NCBI GenBank assembly: GCA_027627225.1
Contig: CM051028.1
Span: 16,747,701-16,811,700 of the forward strand
Direction of reading: 5' to 3'
Length of the DNA: 64,000 bases
Source: Congeria kusceri
Lineage: Eukaryota > Mollusca > Bivalvia > Myida > Dreissenidae
Shown here: one piece after another, positions 1-10,330 of the stretch
How positions within the stretch are numbered: the stretch's first letter is position 1
Layout: every line of letters starts with the position of its first letter
The notes under the pieces: model-generated
Told to the model about the DNA's origin: nothing
Databases searched by the model: none
The model's input: the letters and a program-made list of their open reading frames with translations, nothing else
Translations under genes and position numbers: made by a program

Positions 1-316
1 ATGCCTTTAACAGTTGGAAAACATCCACACATTTTACCAATCATAAATGATTTTTTTGTGCCATATATTTTGTACAAACAGTTTGGGAATACACACACCT
101 GTTTTGATGTTGCCTGCTGTTGGGCTGATTTGTAGTTCATTACCACTGTAATACATACGACCGAATACGCAAAGATAAACAGATAGTATGAACATTTAGG
201 AAGAAAATGGTATTAAGAGTAAAAAATAAGAATAAATAATGTGTGTACTTGTACTTGTTTAAATAATATTTGTACCATCGGGTCTGTACGAAAATCTACG
301 TTGACACATATATTAT

Positions 317-356
317 AACACACACACGCACGCACGCATGCACACACACACACACA
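317..356. repeat. CA/CACG microsatellite
   Basis: Run of CA and CACG units in the tail intron of gene A. The E copy has a shorter version at 54497-54532. Confidence 0.85.
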
Positions 357-391
357 TATTGATATGAATAACACATGACATAGAAACTTAC

Positions 392-433
392 GTTTTGTCT
401 TTTTTATTGTGGTTATACTGGCCTGGCTACACC
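392..433 (-). pseudogene. Gene A cytoplasmic exon 1
   Basis: Short exon between a TTTCAG acceptor and GTAAGT donor. It reads CSQASITTIKKTK-like basic residues. It is 2 bases longer than the E copy (54569-54608), which would shift the frame downstream. Confidence 0.5.
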
Positions 434-542
434 CTGAAAAACATTTCGGACATTACAAAACACAAGTCTTATTAAATATAATATTATGTAACTGTGCAAA
501 ATGGTTATTGATATTGTTTTCGAATGTCAACAAGAAACTTAC

Positions 543-662
543 GTTAAGCAAGTGTGATAGTAACACCAACGATACAGCATACAACCAACAGTGCCCCTGC
601 CCCAATCCAGATATATATCCATGGTACTGCAAGCAGGCTGGTGTTGTTTGGTTGTGCTTGTT
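543..662 (-). pseudogene. Gene A transmembrane exon with early stop
   Basis: Encodes a hydrophobic span with IWIGAGALLVVCCIVGVTI. In B and D the span is followed by a Lys codon (AAA) before the donor. Here that codon is TAA (544-546), so the product would end at the membrane with no tail. The same change is present in E. Confidence 0.7.
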
Positions 663-861
663 CTATTTCTTAATAGCAGGAACAATTTTATCATTTGCAA
701 GTTGTGTACCAATTTTTATATTATTATTACAACATTTTGATAAAAAGCAGGATGTTATCATTTTATAACGCAACGAAATCGTCTGTTTAAAGATGTTCAA
801 AATACTTTAGTTCAAATGTTTACACCAAATACATTCTTTACACTAAACCAAATAGTTGTAC

Positions 862-1136
862 CTTCTTTCTTGTCAAGTATTACAGTTGTTTGTACATCTT
901 TTCCAATAATGTTTTCGGCCAGGCAAGAATACTCCTTCGTAAAATTACTTCAGCTGTAGAAAAACGAATGGAACATCGTGTCACATTAGAACATAATGTA
1001 TGTATGGCGAGTCCGCTTTTGTCCATCCAGGTAAGATTCGCAAAGAACTTGTCGTAGACCTCGCAGTCCAATATTATTTCTGCCCCACCTACTGAGTTGC
1101 TAACGTGCGTTTGTGTTATGCTGACAATGGGTGGCC
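862..1136 (-). pseudogene. Gene A Ig domain D6 (membrane-proximal), frameshifted
   Basis: Ig fold landmarks are visible: LDCEVYD (first Cys), NLTWMDKSG (core Trp), then after a frameshift YSCLAEN (second Cys). One base is missing just before the NFTKEYSC segment, and the same deletion is in E. Confidence 0.75.
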
Positions 1137-1656
1137 CTATTAATAAGCAAATTACATATACATAATAACATGAGATACATATAAAATTATATATTGTTGG
1201 GTTACTTAATGATACATAGCGAACGCATACCGTTTAAGTAGTATATGCTAGTGGTAGCTGTATCATATAGCTGAGTTGTATGTGACATCAAAGCGAACAT
1301 TCAGTTGAAACACGATTTGAGGATAATAATATGTTGCAAAGTGTGTCTGCTTCTTTTAAATCAGAAACCTTAATATCCATTTTAACATGAGTATTTACTT
1401 AGACGTAATTATGGACGGGAAAATACTACGCCCCGTGTCTACTGTTGCAAGAACGTATGGGCTAAACAATCTTGTTAACACAGAACGCAACAATGTTAAC
1501 ACATTATACGTGAATTTTATCAGTCTGTGGATTTTGGTCACTTTTTTACAATATACAAAATAACATGTGTCATCTAAAACATAATAAACATTTGTAAGCG
1601 AAACATTAAATTCAAACTACTTATCAAAATGACTGTATACTATAAATCACTCGTAC

Positions 1657-1953
1657 CTGGTAAATTCACGACGAATTCTTCCTTCATCTGTATGCTGAAG
1701 TCCTCACACTTGACTTCACAAGCCACGTGTTTTCCTCGCATTGCATGCGACACATTAATGTTGATCCAGGAGGTGGGGTCGGTGGCACTTTCATTGAACT
1801 TGTTGCTTAAATCTAAGTCTGTAATGTCCGAATACTAGTCGATTGAGCATCCGACGTTTGTATCTACAGCCTCACAGCCAATGGTAAGAGCGTACCATAG
1901 GGAAAGCTGTTTCGGTATATTCAGTCGAATCATTTGAAGATCACTTGGCGGAT
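1657..1953 (-). pseudogene. Gene A Ig domain D5 with in-frame stop
   Basis: Reads DPPSDLQMI at the start, TIGCEAVDTN around the first Cys, then ID*YSDI where E has IDWYSDI. The core Trp codon TGG has become TAG at 1835-1837. Splice sites at both ends are kept (phase 1-1, 297 bp). Confidence 0.75.
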
Positions 1954-2059
1954 CTGAAATATACAAAATAAATAACGGTATGAGTCATGTCTACAAAGGT
2001 TTACCATGCAGGAAATACAAATAATTTATAATAAGTAGTCATATACTGGCAATAACAAT

Positions 2060-3025
2060 ATTATCGTGCACATTCTGGGTAAAACAGTCTGCAATTCTTT
2101 GTTTAAATAATTTAATAAATGGTTTACTATTTCCAACATCTTGCATAATATATTCCTGACCAAAACCATATAAAAAAAGATTTTTTTAAATGTTCGATAC
2201 CCAGCAACCTAGCGAAGAGTCCTTGATGTTTTTAAACATAATATAGCATTGTTTTGGATAGCGATATGAAGGCATCTGTAGCAATTTACACCAATATCTT
2301 ATACAGTTGGTCATGTAGGTAATACACAGTGGCAGTCGTCCACATTCGACTAAAACAATGCACGTATTTGTTGTGTTTCTAACATGAAATATATTTCTAC
2401 ACAATCTGTTATGCGCTGTTTCAATTTTATTTAATTTAGTGAATTCAAAGCCCCAGATTTGTGATAAGTAGCATAGTATTGGGGTAACCATTGTGGCAAA
2501 CATTTTAAACACATATTTTGCTTCGAAATGACCAAAGGGTTTTGGATGTTGTTGGATCGCAAAAAAAGCCTTTGGTGCTTGGCATAAAAGCAGCACTCCA
2601 AGAAAGATCTGGAGTAAAAAGAAAACCCATATACTTGTCTAAGGATGACGTATTTATATGTTGACCTCGATAGAACCATTTTTCATAATGACGAAGTGGA
2701 CTGCCATTACGAAAAACGCTGATTTCAGTTTTACTTAACTTAATTTATATTCCTGCATTATTACAGAATCTGTCAATAATATTAATTTGTTGCTGCAGTT
2801 TGGATGCTGTTTCAGAACAATTAGCGACATCATCGGCAAAAAATAAACAGAGTATATCAGGAATTTCGTTAGCAATAAAAATACCTTAACCACAATTTTC
2901 TCTTCAACCGGAGGATAATTCGTCTATGAACAAGGACTAAATTGTTTAGCCTGAAATTCAAGACAGTTGAATCGTCCACCTTTTTGAGATATATTTCTGA
3001 ACCCTAACTTGAAGGAAGAAGACAT
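2060..3025 (-). mobile_element. LINE reverse-transcriptase fragment in the D5-D4 intron
   Basis: Minus-strand translation gives the C-terminal part of a non-LTR retrotransposon RT. It includes an EIMVFRNG-type segment, FEAKYVFKMFATMV, VLVECGRLPLCITYMTNCI and a final IKLFKQRI-like piece. The order and wording match RT/thumb regions of LINEs common in bivalves. It is 5'-truncated and carries frameshifts. Compared with the E copy (56236-57385) it has lost about 166 bp that hold the GTRQG motif. Confidence 0.75.
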
Positions 3026-3143
3026 TGTCAATTGAAGATAATCATTTAGCCGTATTACTTAAACGTTTATTAATACTAAGATTCTAAGTTACACTCATCG
3101 AAATGTCAAGTAGAAAACTATTACAATGAACAAAATCTCTTAC

Positions 3144-3455
3144 ATTTGTACGTCACAATTGCGCTGGTAACATTGGCCAGCTCGTAATGCTGTTGAGCGT
3201 CTATCGCCACAGAGGTGCACGTAATGTTTTCGCCTTGCCAAGATCTATTGGCAAAACCAAGAAAAGTCACAAAGCTTGTATACAAATGGGTGGTCTCGTT
3301 GTAAAAATCATTCTGTTCCACATCTGTCAATAGTCCACCACCCAAGGTCATCTCCAGTTTTGGGGGTGGTCTACCGTGGTAGGAAACGCAGGTTATGTTC
3401 ACAGTTTCACCTTCTCTTATTTCAGGTAGATATAGGAATATCTCTTTCGGAAATG
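3144..3455 (-). CDS. Gene A Ig domain D4 (open)
   Basis: Open 104-codon exon, phase 1-1, starting AFPKEIFLYLPEI and containing VNITCVSYHGRPPPKLEMTL (first Cys) and GENITCTS (second Cys). The GRPPPKLEM run is shared with B and C. It has several N-glycosylation sites (NIT, NET, NVT). This is the intact version of the exon that is broken in E. Confidence 0.75.
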
Positions 3456-3739
3456 CTTTAATATAAAATATTGTATTTACATAACTACGACCATGCCTTT
3501 TCTGTTTAATATACCTTTTATACATATTACTCACTTAATCAGATATATCTAAACTACTGTGGTGTGTGTAAAGTAATGGTAGTTTAATTCACATAAAATA
3601 TGTATACAATAATTTATTTTTGACGGAATTTAATTTTCGAATCGACAACTATAACCAACAAACATTGTGTGCAAACAATGCTTGTTTTCAACATTGATTG
3701 CAATGCATTTCTCCGAACTTGTTCAAAGTAAAATCTTAC

Positions 3740-3991
3740 TAAAATTGTAAAGCACTGCACTGGAGTTAAAAACCAGGTCATGATCTTCCATAAAAGCAAA
3801 GCAAGTAACTGCTGCAATATGACGTGTTTCGTCCATGAAAATGCCAGTAGACGTGTAAATATCCGGAATACTATTCAAATAGCTCTGTAGACTGACATTA
3901 TCGGTGCCAATCCACAACGTCACGTTGGTATTGTAAGAGGAACAGTTGATGGAATCACCGGAATTGCATCTCGGAGTCAGAACTGGGCTGC
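3740..3991 (-). CDS. Gene A Ig domain D3 (open)
   Basis: Open 84-codon exon that starts with GSPVLTPRCN and contains NVTLWIGTDNVSLQ and AAVTCFAFMED (second Cys). It is shorter than D3 of B, C and D because the Cys-rich insert around CVDCLCVKPG is absent. The donor is GTAAGAT. Confidence 0.75.
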
Positions 3992-4662
3992 CTTTAATAG
4001 CACCATAAGTAAACGTGTGAGCAAGCGTTGTATTAATAGGATGAAATGTAGGAATTGTGCTTCAGCAAACCGGAATGTATACCAATAAAATAAACGCATT
4101 AGGAAAATACTTGTTCAAATATCTTACCTATTCATCAAATTAATGATATTTTGTATTGCCTGGCTTAAGAAGCCAGACGTCGCCGGATGCAGTGCGAGAT
4201 ACTTTTCAATTTAAGTTATTTTATATCAGAGTTCTACATTATTTAAAGGGACTATGTCAACGAAAAGTGTTCCAAAAAAAAAAAATGTACATATAATGGA
4301 AAAAAGAGTTTATGGGAAAACATCATTATATAACTTAGGTTGTGTTGGTTTGTCCCTTTTATTGTTTACACTTTGACGTATGATTTGTGGGTATCTTACG
4401 TAACCATAGTATGCCCATTCATTTTCACAAGTCAGAATAGCACAGGTGGTTACAGCGCTTCCTACTGCATTTGTTCATACGACTCCGTCGTCGTGAGTTC
4501 GATACCAATTTTGTTGTGTTTTAATTCAGTATTTTTCTGTATTGTTTTTTTTTTCAAAATTATCATATTGTTGTAAATTATTCATATGGTATTTATTGTA
4601 TACGCCTTTGTATTGCTGATTTTTTTTACAAAATAACATTACAATTGATGAAGGAGATTGAT

Positions 4663-5341
4663 GTATATCCGGTAATTTTCGAGTCATGCAAATGTTGCGA
4701 AAATCTCAAAAAATACATTTTCGCGTTTTATTTGTCGCGATTTTGTGCTATCAAATATGCAGTGTTGCAAAACTTGTGCCTCTGGTATTGACTAATGTTA
4801 TACATTACTGCGTATGTATTACGATACATTTATAATATTTATAATTTCCACTTTTAGGAGATGACTAGTGTTACTAACAGTATCCTGCACAAATTTATCA
4901 GCCAGTTCAAAACTTATGCAAATTTTAGCATTGACAAACTGACACATCTGCTATCTAAGAAAGAACTGAAATGAATGACAATGAACTTCAAGGTTTGTAT
5001 GTGTGTGAATTTATTTGAATTTGACTACAATAATTATCAAAAGACACATAATTTTAAACATGCTAAAACCATGACAAACAATCACGAACTATAATTTGCA
5101 TAATTAGACTGGATTAACGGAACAACCGTGAACCCGGTTTAACCAGATTTGTAATTGATTAAAATCGATTATAGTGAAATAACAATCAAACCGACGACTG
5201 ACTGAGAATTTATTGGTGACAGTTTGACAGCTTGGATAATGCTACGTTGTTTATTATTTGCGTTTATAATTTTCGCGTTTCCATTGTGACCGCGAATATG
5301 GTGAACATTTTATGACCGCGAAATTGTCCGGATATACGGTA
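4663..5341. mobile_element. MITE-like element with CCGGATATACGG-type inverted ends
   Basis: The left end (TATATCCGGTAATTTTCG) and right end (CGAAATTGTCCGGATATAC) are imperfect inverted repeats. Inside, CG-bearing phrases such as TTCGCGTTT occur in both orientations. There is no coding capacity. In E the left end is missing (58967-59630). Confidence 0.55.
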
Positions 5342-5346
5342 GTCTC

Positions 5347-5636
5347 TTTAAAGGCCTAGTTTAATCCTTCTTTATTTCACCCCCCCCCCCACACAAATCT
5401 GGGGTATTGTACTCCTGAATATTGGCACCCTGCTGTGGTCATAGTGTGGACACAGCGTGGCGACCCTTATCAGCTGATATCAATACTCTGCTGCAAAGGA
5501 AACAGTGCACTTAGCCATTGCTCAGTCAACTGAGAGAAAAGAATGCTGATAATGATAAGAGATTTTATGGTCGACCAATACACAGAGTTGAATACCCCAT
5601 GGAGACGCCAGACATTCCTTAAACTAGGCCTTTAAA
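5347..5636. mobile_element. 290-bp MITE with perfect 18-bp inverted termini
   Basis: Begins TTTAAAGGCCTAGTTTAA and ends with its exact reverse complement at 5619-5636. It is non-coding and sits directly beside the preceding element in the D3-D2 intron. The E copy is at 59636-59924. Confidence 0.75.
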
Positions 5637-5656
5637 CAGTTTAAGCAGCACTGTAC

Positions 5657-5963
5657 CTGTACACCTGTGAACTTCGTTTGTGGAAAGGACATGTCGGCTT
5701 CTAAGACATTCCAAGAAAAATCCTTCGGATCCTGTGAAGTTCATGATTGTAAGTACGGTATCTGAGTTCATCTGCATCCCAGATTTCTGTATACTCTGAC
5801 TGATTCAGGTTGATGAAACCAGTTTCGCGGCCAAACCACTTCCTGTAGTAGCTATTAGGGTTCTCCATAACCCTGTTGCTAGGGTAATAAGCCACCTGGG
5901 CAGTATCGCCTATTTGCACATGAAAGGTCAATACGTGTTAATGCCCACAGTCGTTGGTGAACT
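5657..5963 (-). pseudogene. Gene A Ig domain D2, stop plus frameshift
   Basis: Matches D2 of B and D: TNDCGH, GDTAQVAYYPSNRV, NSYYRKWFGRETG, DADELRY, then VLTIMNFTGSEGFFLECL in another frame. A TTA Leu codon is TAA at 5938-5940 and one extra C lies near 5757. The length is 307 bp against 306 in intact copies. The acceptor AG is CG in A only. Confidence 0.75.
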
Positions 5964-6386
5964 CGGAAAACGAATGCAACCAAGTTTCCAAAAGGTGTTT
6001 ACCAGGAATTAAAGCGTATCCACCAGCCTATTTTGTACGTCTATTGAAACTGTAATTGTTCCCAAAATGAACTCTTGCTGTCAATGGACCTTTCCACAAA
6101 TGCCAATGATATTTAATTAATCGAGCGTTTTGTTGTTGTTTTTTCAAACCATATACTCACATATTATATGCTTAAATGTAAAAGTCGCGTACGCTAAAGG
6201 TCGTTTGATAAATAAAGCTTTTAAAACATTGTGAAACTCGAATAATTATTTAACAATAGATGCGAAAGTTGTAAATATTACTGTATCACACTATCTTAAG
6301 AACAAACATGGAATATAAATTGAAAACTATGAGGCAATTTACACAGCACATTAACATAAAAGCAATCCAATATAACATATACATAC

Positions 6387-6710
6387 CCTTATGTTCCAAC
6401 CTAATTATATTTGACACTTTTTCTTAAAAACCGACCTTTACTTGAGCATTATTTAATTCGCGGTTAACTCGAATCAGTTCCATGTACATTGTGTTTTCCA
6501 AAATGTATTGCCTAATCTGGACGTTGGCTTCCACAATATTAACGAAATCATCATTATTTTGAAGCATTACTTCCCATTTCAAGTTCTCCAATTGCATGCC
6601 AGCCACTGCATGGAAAGGTACAAGCCGTAGCTTGATGTTCCTTCCAAGGAATGATGGTTGAAGCACTGTTAATATGCCGAATTCTGTAGATAGTGATGTT
6701 CCTGTCAACA
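6387..6710 (-). pseudogene. Gene A Ig domain D1 with in-frame stop
   Basis: Reads GILTVLQPSFLGRNIKLRLV and LKWEVMLQNND, in parallel with D1 of B and D. The reading frame meets TAA at 6424-6426, then continues EKVSNIIRLEHK to a normal GTATGT donor. E has the same stop. Confidence 0.7.
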
Positions 6711-6926
6711 CTGAAAAAGAAAACTTCCATAAACCTTTCAGAGAAAAAGTACTGTAGTTTATTACTGCTTTTGGTAAATGATTACATCACAATACGCGTG
6801 CATTATTGCAAATACATGTATAACTATATTTACCTACCAAAAAGTAATTGGCTTTCAAAATAATGCCCAAACACAGACACGTAACACTTATCGCAATAGT
6901 TGTTGCTCTCTGTTCTGATAAAAAAT

Positions 6927-9340
6927 GAAACTAAATACCATCTCAGGTTACAGTTTGCGTATTATATGGCCAGCAATTAATATTTCATTGTTTGTGTCTA
7001 TGGCACAATTTATTATGCCAAGTTGAATGTTAATAGTGTTGTCTCTAATGGAACTGTTACGCTTACAAAAAGAAGGGGGAATTTTTACATTAACACGGGG
7101 GGGGGGGGAACTCACACCATTTTTGCCCAAAATACCCATCACAAAAACACGTCAAGTTTACACAGTGCTTTTTGTACCAATGTTTCAGAGTTATTATAGT
7201 CATGTAATGAAATGTACTAGACATAATGTTATGTGATAATTCCAATATAATGATACATTATAATACATAAAGTGTTTTATTTTCTTTTAATTAATTTACT
7301 CTAGTACTTTAATTATTAAAACAACTCCTTTGTTGTTTTTTTAGCAATATATGTTGCAGTCATAAAATAAAGTGCAGATACAATAAAATATTTTTATGTG
7401 TTACACATAAATGGTGTTTTGTAACAATTAAGGCCCTGCGTTTAAGGAAAGATTCGGTCAAGAATACGTTGAATGGCGTCTATATGTGATGACCTTTCCC
7501 GGAAGCATATGGAAAGAGCATGTATAATGATTTTATTTTTACAAACGCTTGCCTAAAGTCGCTTTTTTAACGTGAGTATGTTTTTGCACTATTTCCTTTA
7601 AGAAATGTTATTTTAATATTTTCGCCAACGCATTTAAATAAAAAATCATGAACGTGATTAATTGCTTCTCACTGTAAAATTGACTGGTCGCTAAGCATTC
7701 CTGTTGATATTTGCTCCTGCGTCTAGTCTCACACATACCATATGGTGTAAATCATGCTAACACTATCGTATTACCAGACGCTACGTAGCCGGTTAAATGC
7801 GTATGGTGGGTTTGAGCATAGAATCAATGTGCGCATAGCGGTTTTGACGCTGAAGTGTTTATTTTAATGAGACATTAATATTATTTTAATTAATAATGTC
7901 GGTATTTTAAACTAAGTGTAGTTTCATTTCCTTCCTTTTACGTGATCAATGGTACCTTTATTTTTATACTGTTTAACTTAAAGATTGAATCGTTTGCTAT
8001 GCGAGTCTTACTAAACTTTTAAACTTCTTTGTTACATATCACTAAGCACTTATTAGTTAAAAGTATATATCAATCGTTTGCTTTCTTCATAGATAACTTA
8101 CGGCGCCATTGGATGCTTTGCATCAATGTTTTTTCTTGTATAAATTCTATTAAAACACGTTCGTGTACTTAAAAAGAAGACCCCTGCAACATTTACTGCA
8201 CAATATTTAACCTTTTCTCATTACCAGTCAAGAAAGAACATAAAAAGCAAAAGCTATGCATAATACACGGCAATTGTATTGTGTTGTCTAGATTATGTCC
8301 TTAAGTAAATGACTCTGCACAAGACCTCAATTAATAATGTAAGTGGTGTTACTTTAAATAGCACAAGGATGGGCATTACTTTTCCTTGTTGCATTGTTCA
8401 CCAAGACTCTTCGATCGTGGTTTATAGGCAAGGTCGAAGAACATTGTGACTTGCGGGTTCTATGAATAGTCTCATGCATTATTTGTCTTTTCTCTCAAAT
8501 AACCATAATACAAACAGTTTCATTTGATAAATAGTTATTTCAGTCTGTTCAGTTTACAAATCAATCTGTGTATTAAAAACTTGTGTTACGGTTCGGGTTA
8601 ATAAGAAATCCCTAATGCATGTATTACTGTTTACAGACCGTTGTTGGTAGTGATGTACCTCGAGGCATTTATTCATTTATCGACAGCGTCGCTGTGCATC
8701 TCGAATGTAACTTCGGGGTCTATGGTAATTTTACTAATTTTGAAAACAAGTAATGTTAATTCAACTTTCTACACAAATCAATTTTAAAAAAGACAAATGT
8801 GTAACTTGGCTATTTTTTCACTTATTATCCACTTATATGTCTCATATCGACTAGATCCGAACGGCTCTTAATACTCACTAAATCATACTATACTCCGCCT
8901 AACATATCATTATATATTCATAATTGTTGCGATACTTTGTTGTGTTGTTGTTGTTTTTTTCAAACAAGAACAATCAATATATGTGCTCTTCATTTTCTTA
9001 TGGATTACTAGCATTGTCTAGACACAAAAGTGTCATTTATGTCTTCAACTGTGCCTATTGTGAATAAGTATAGAAGGGGCGAAGTAGTAACTGTATTCAT
9101 TTACTTTGTTGCAAAATCCCGATTTTTTGCTCTCTAACATGTAAATTACATATAAAATATTTTAATAACATTGCTTTTATATCCCAACGTTTGTTTTATG
9201 CAAACTGTGTTATACCATTGCTTGATTTGCCAACAGTATTCATAGCTTGATACGAATCATTCCTCTATAGTGTTGGAATGCGCATACCTTCTCTTATGGC
9301 CAGCGTAGTGCGCATATTTTCAAATTAGCAAATGCAAAGT
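6927..9340. other. Upstream flank of gene A, no gene seen
   Basis: AT-rich non-coding DNA with a poly-G tract near 7098. It is collinear with 61206-64000 apart from one 382-bp indel. I see no conserved reading frame. Confidence 0.6.
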
Positions 9341-9639
9341 TCACATTTATTCATTCGGGACTACTTGCGGGAAATTTTCACTATATGTGAGTGGCTATTG
9401 AGAAGGTCAAAGGTTGGGTTAGACAGATACGCTGAATAAAACAGATGCATCCGAAAACAAAACTCTTTCAGATGCTTAGAATGTTAAAATTGCACTGAAT
9501 GGTAAAAATGAACAAATACGAGGGAAGTCCGTACATTTTTTAGACTGTCTTAATAAATCGAAAACGCGTAGTGAGACTTTCTCATAATTTTATCAATATA
9601 CAGATATATATGTTTTCGACTCATGCTGAAATACATCTC

Positions 9640-10330
9640 ACGATGTTTTAAACAGGATTTACCAAAATAACAATTTCAAAAGTACATGCAACAATGCACT
9701 GAGTCTATAAAAAACATGAAGCGGGTCGTCGACTTCTGTGTTTTCGCCTTAGTGGGTGAAGGGGATGATGGATGTTTCCACACCATAGAATCATTCTTTG
9801 TTTCTGGTTCATACGGCCTAATGCAAGTTTCGTCGGTGGTGATTATTCTTTTTAAAAAGCGTTCTCCATCACGTTCGTAACGTCCCAGAAATTAATGCGA
9901 CGCAGCAACGCGCGCAGCCTTTTCCTATTCAGATAACAGTTTCGGTAAATATCTTGCACTGTCCTTTGATACGTTAAGGTGATTTCTGATAATTCCGTGA
10001 GCGACAGTACGTTTACCAACGATTGTATCTCCGATTTCTCTAACAGTCCGGCGCCTGTCTTCCTTCAACAAATTTTCAATGTCTTTTACGACCCTTCGTT
10101 CACAACAGGTGGCCTGCCACTCCGCTCTTTATCGCAAACAGTATCACCTAATCGCTAGATCGTTTATGCCAACCAAACACCAGCGCTCTTGAACACGATT
10201 TTTCCGTTCGATCACGCTTTATGAAATAAAACGTTTCAGTGGGCGTCATTCCTATTTGAGCACAATGTTTGATTACTGTACGGTGCTCGGTGCGTGACGC
10301 TGACGTCGGAGTTTTTTTCCGACATTTTTA
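9640..10330 (-). mobile_element. Mariner-family transposase remnant
   Basis: Minus-strand translation shows, in order, CDKERSGRPPVV, then IENLLKEDRRRTVREIGDT, VGKRTVAHGIIRNHLNVS, and ITTDETCIRPYEPETKNDS followed by MVWKHPSSPSPTKAK. This is the mariner/Tc1 order: a linker, a second helix-turn-helix and the first catalytic Asp block (TDET). It has in-frame stops and a frameshift, and no intact second or third catalytic Asp. A CCCTCGT-like terminus may lie near 9515. This is a dead copy. Confidence 0.75.

Larger units (their letters stand above)
1..6926 (-). pseudogene. Gene A: Ig-superfamily receptor copy, decayed, cut by window start
   Basis: Leftmost member of a five-gene tandem IgSF array, near-identical to gene E 54.2 kb away. 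Reading right to left: possible leader exon (about 6838-6918), D1 6387-6710, D2 5657-5963, D3 3740-3991, D4 3144-3455, D5 1657-1953, D6 862-1136, membrane exon 543-662, first tail exon 392-433. The rest of the tail lies left of the window. Breaks shared with E: in-frame stops in D1 (6424-6426) and D2 (5938-5940), an extra base in D2 (about 5757), a lost base in D6, and a stop right after the membrane segment (544-546). Breaks private to A: a TAG replacing the core Trp codon in D5 (1835-1837) and a D2 acceptor changed from AG to CG. D3 and D4 remain open. With this many lesions a full receptor cannot be made. Transcription of fragments cannot be excluded. Confidence 0.75.

Noticed and set aside
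409..768. 119-codon open frame on + strand (and its twin at 54572-54943)
   Set aside because: It overlaps the membrane exon on the opposite strand. It is kept in both copies only because A and E are near-identical, and there is no family resemblance.
3276..3461. Open frame on + strand
   Set aside because: Antisense shadow of Ig domain D4.
7098..7108. Poly-G tract as a regulatory element
   Set aside because: A simple homopolymer that differs in length between A and E. No further support.
9686..9880. 64-codon open frame on + strand
   Set aside because: Antisense to the mariner transposase remnant, which explains the sequence on the minus strand.
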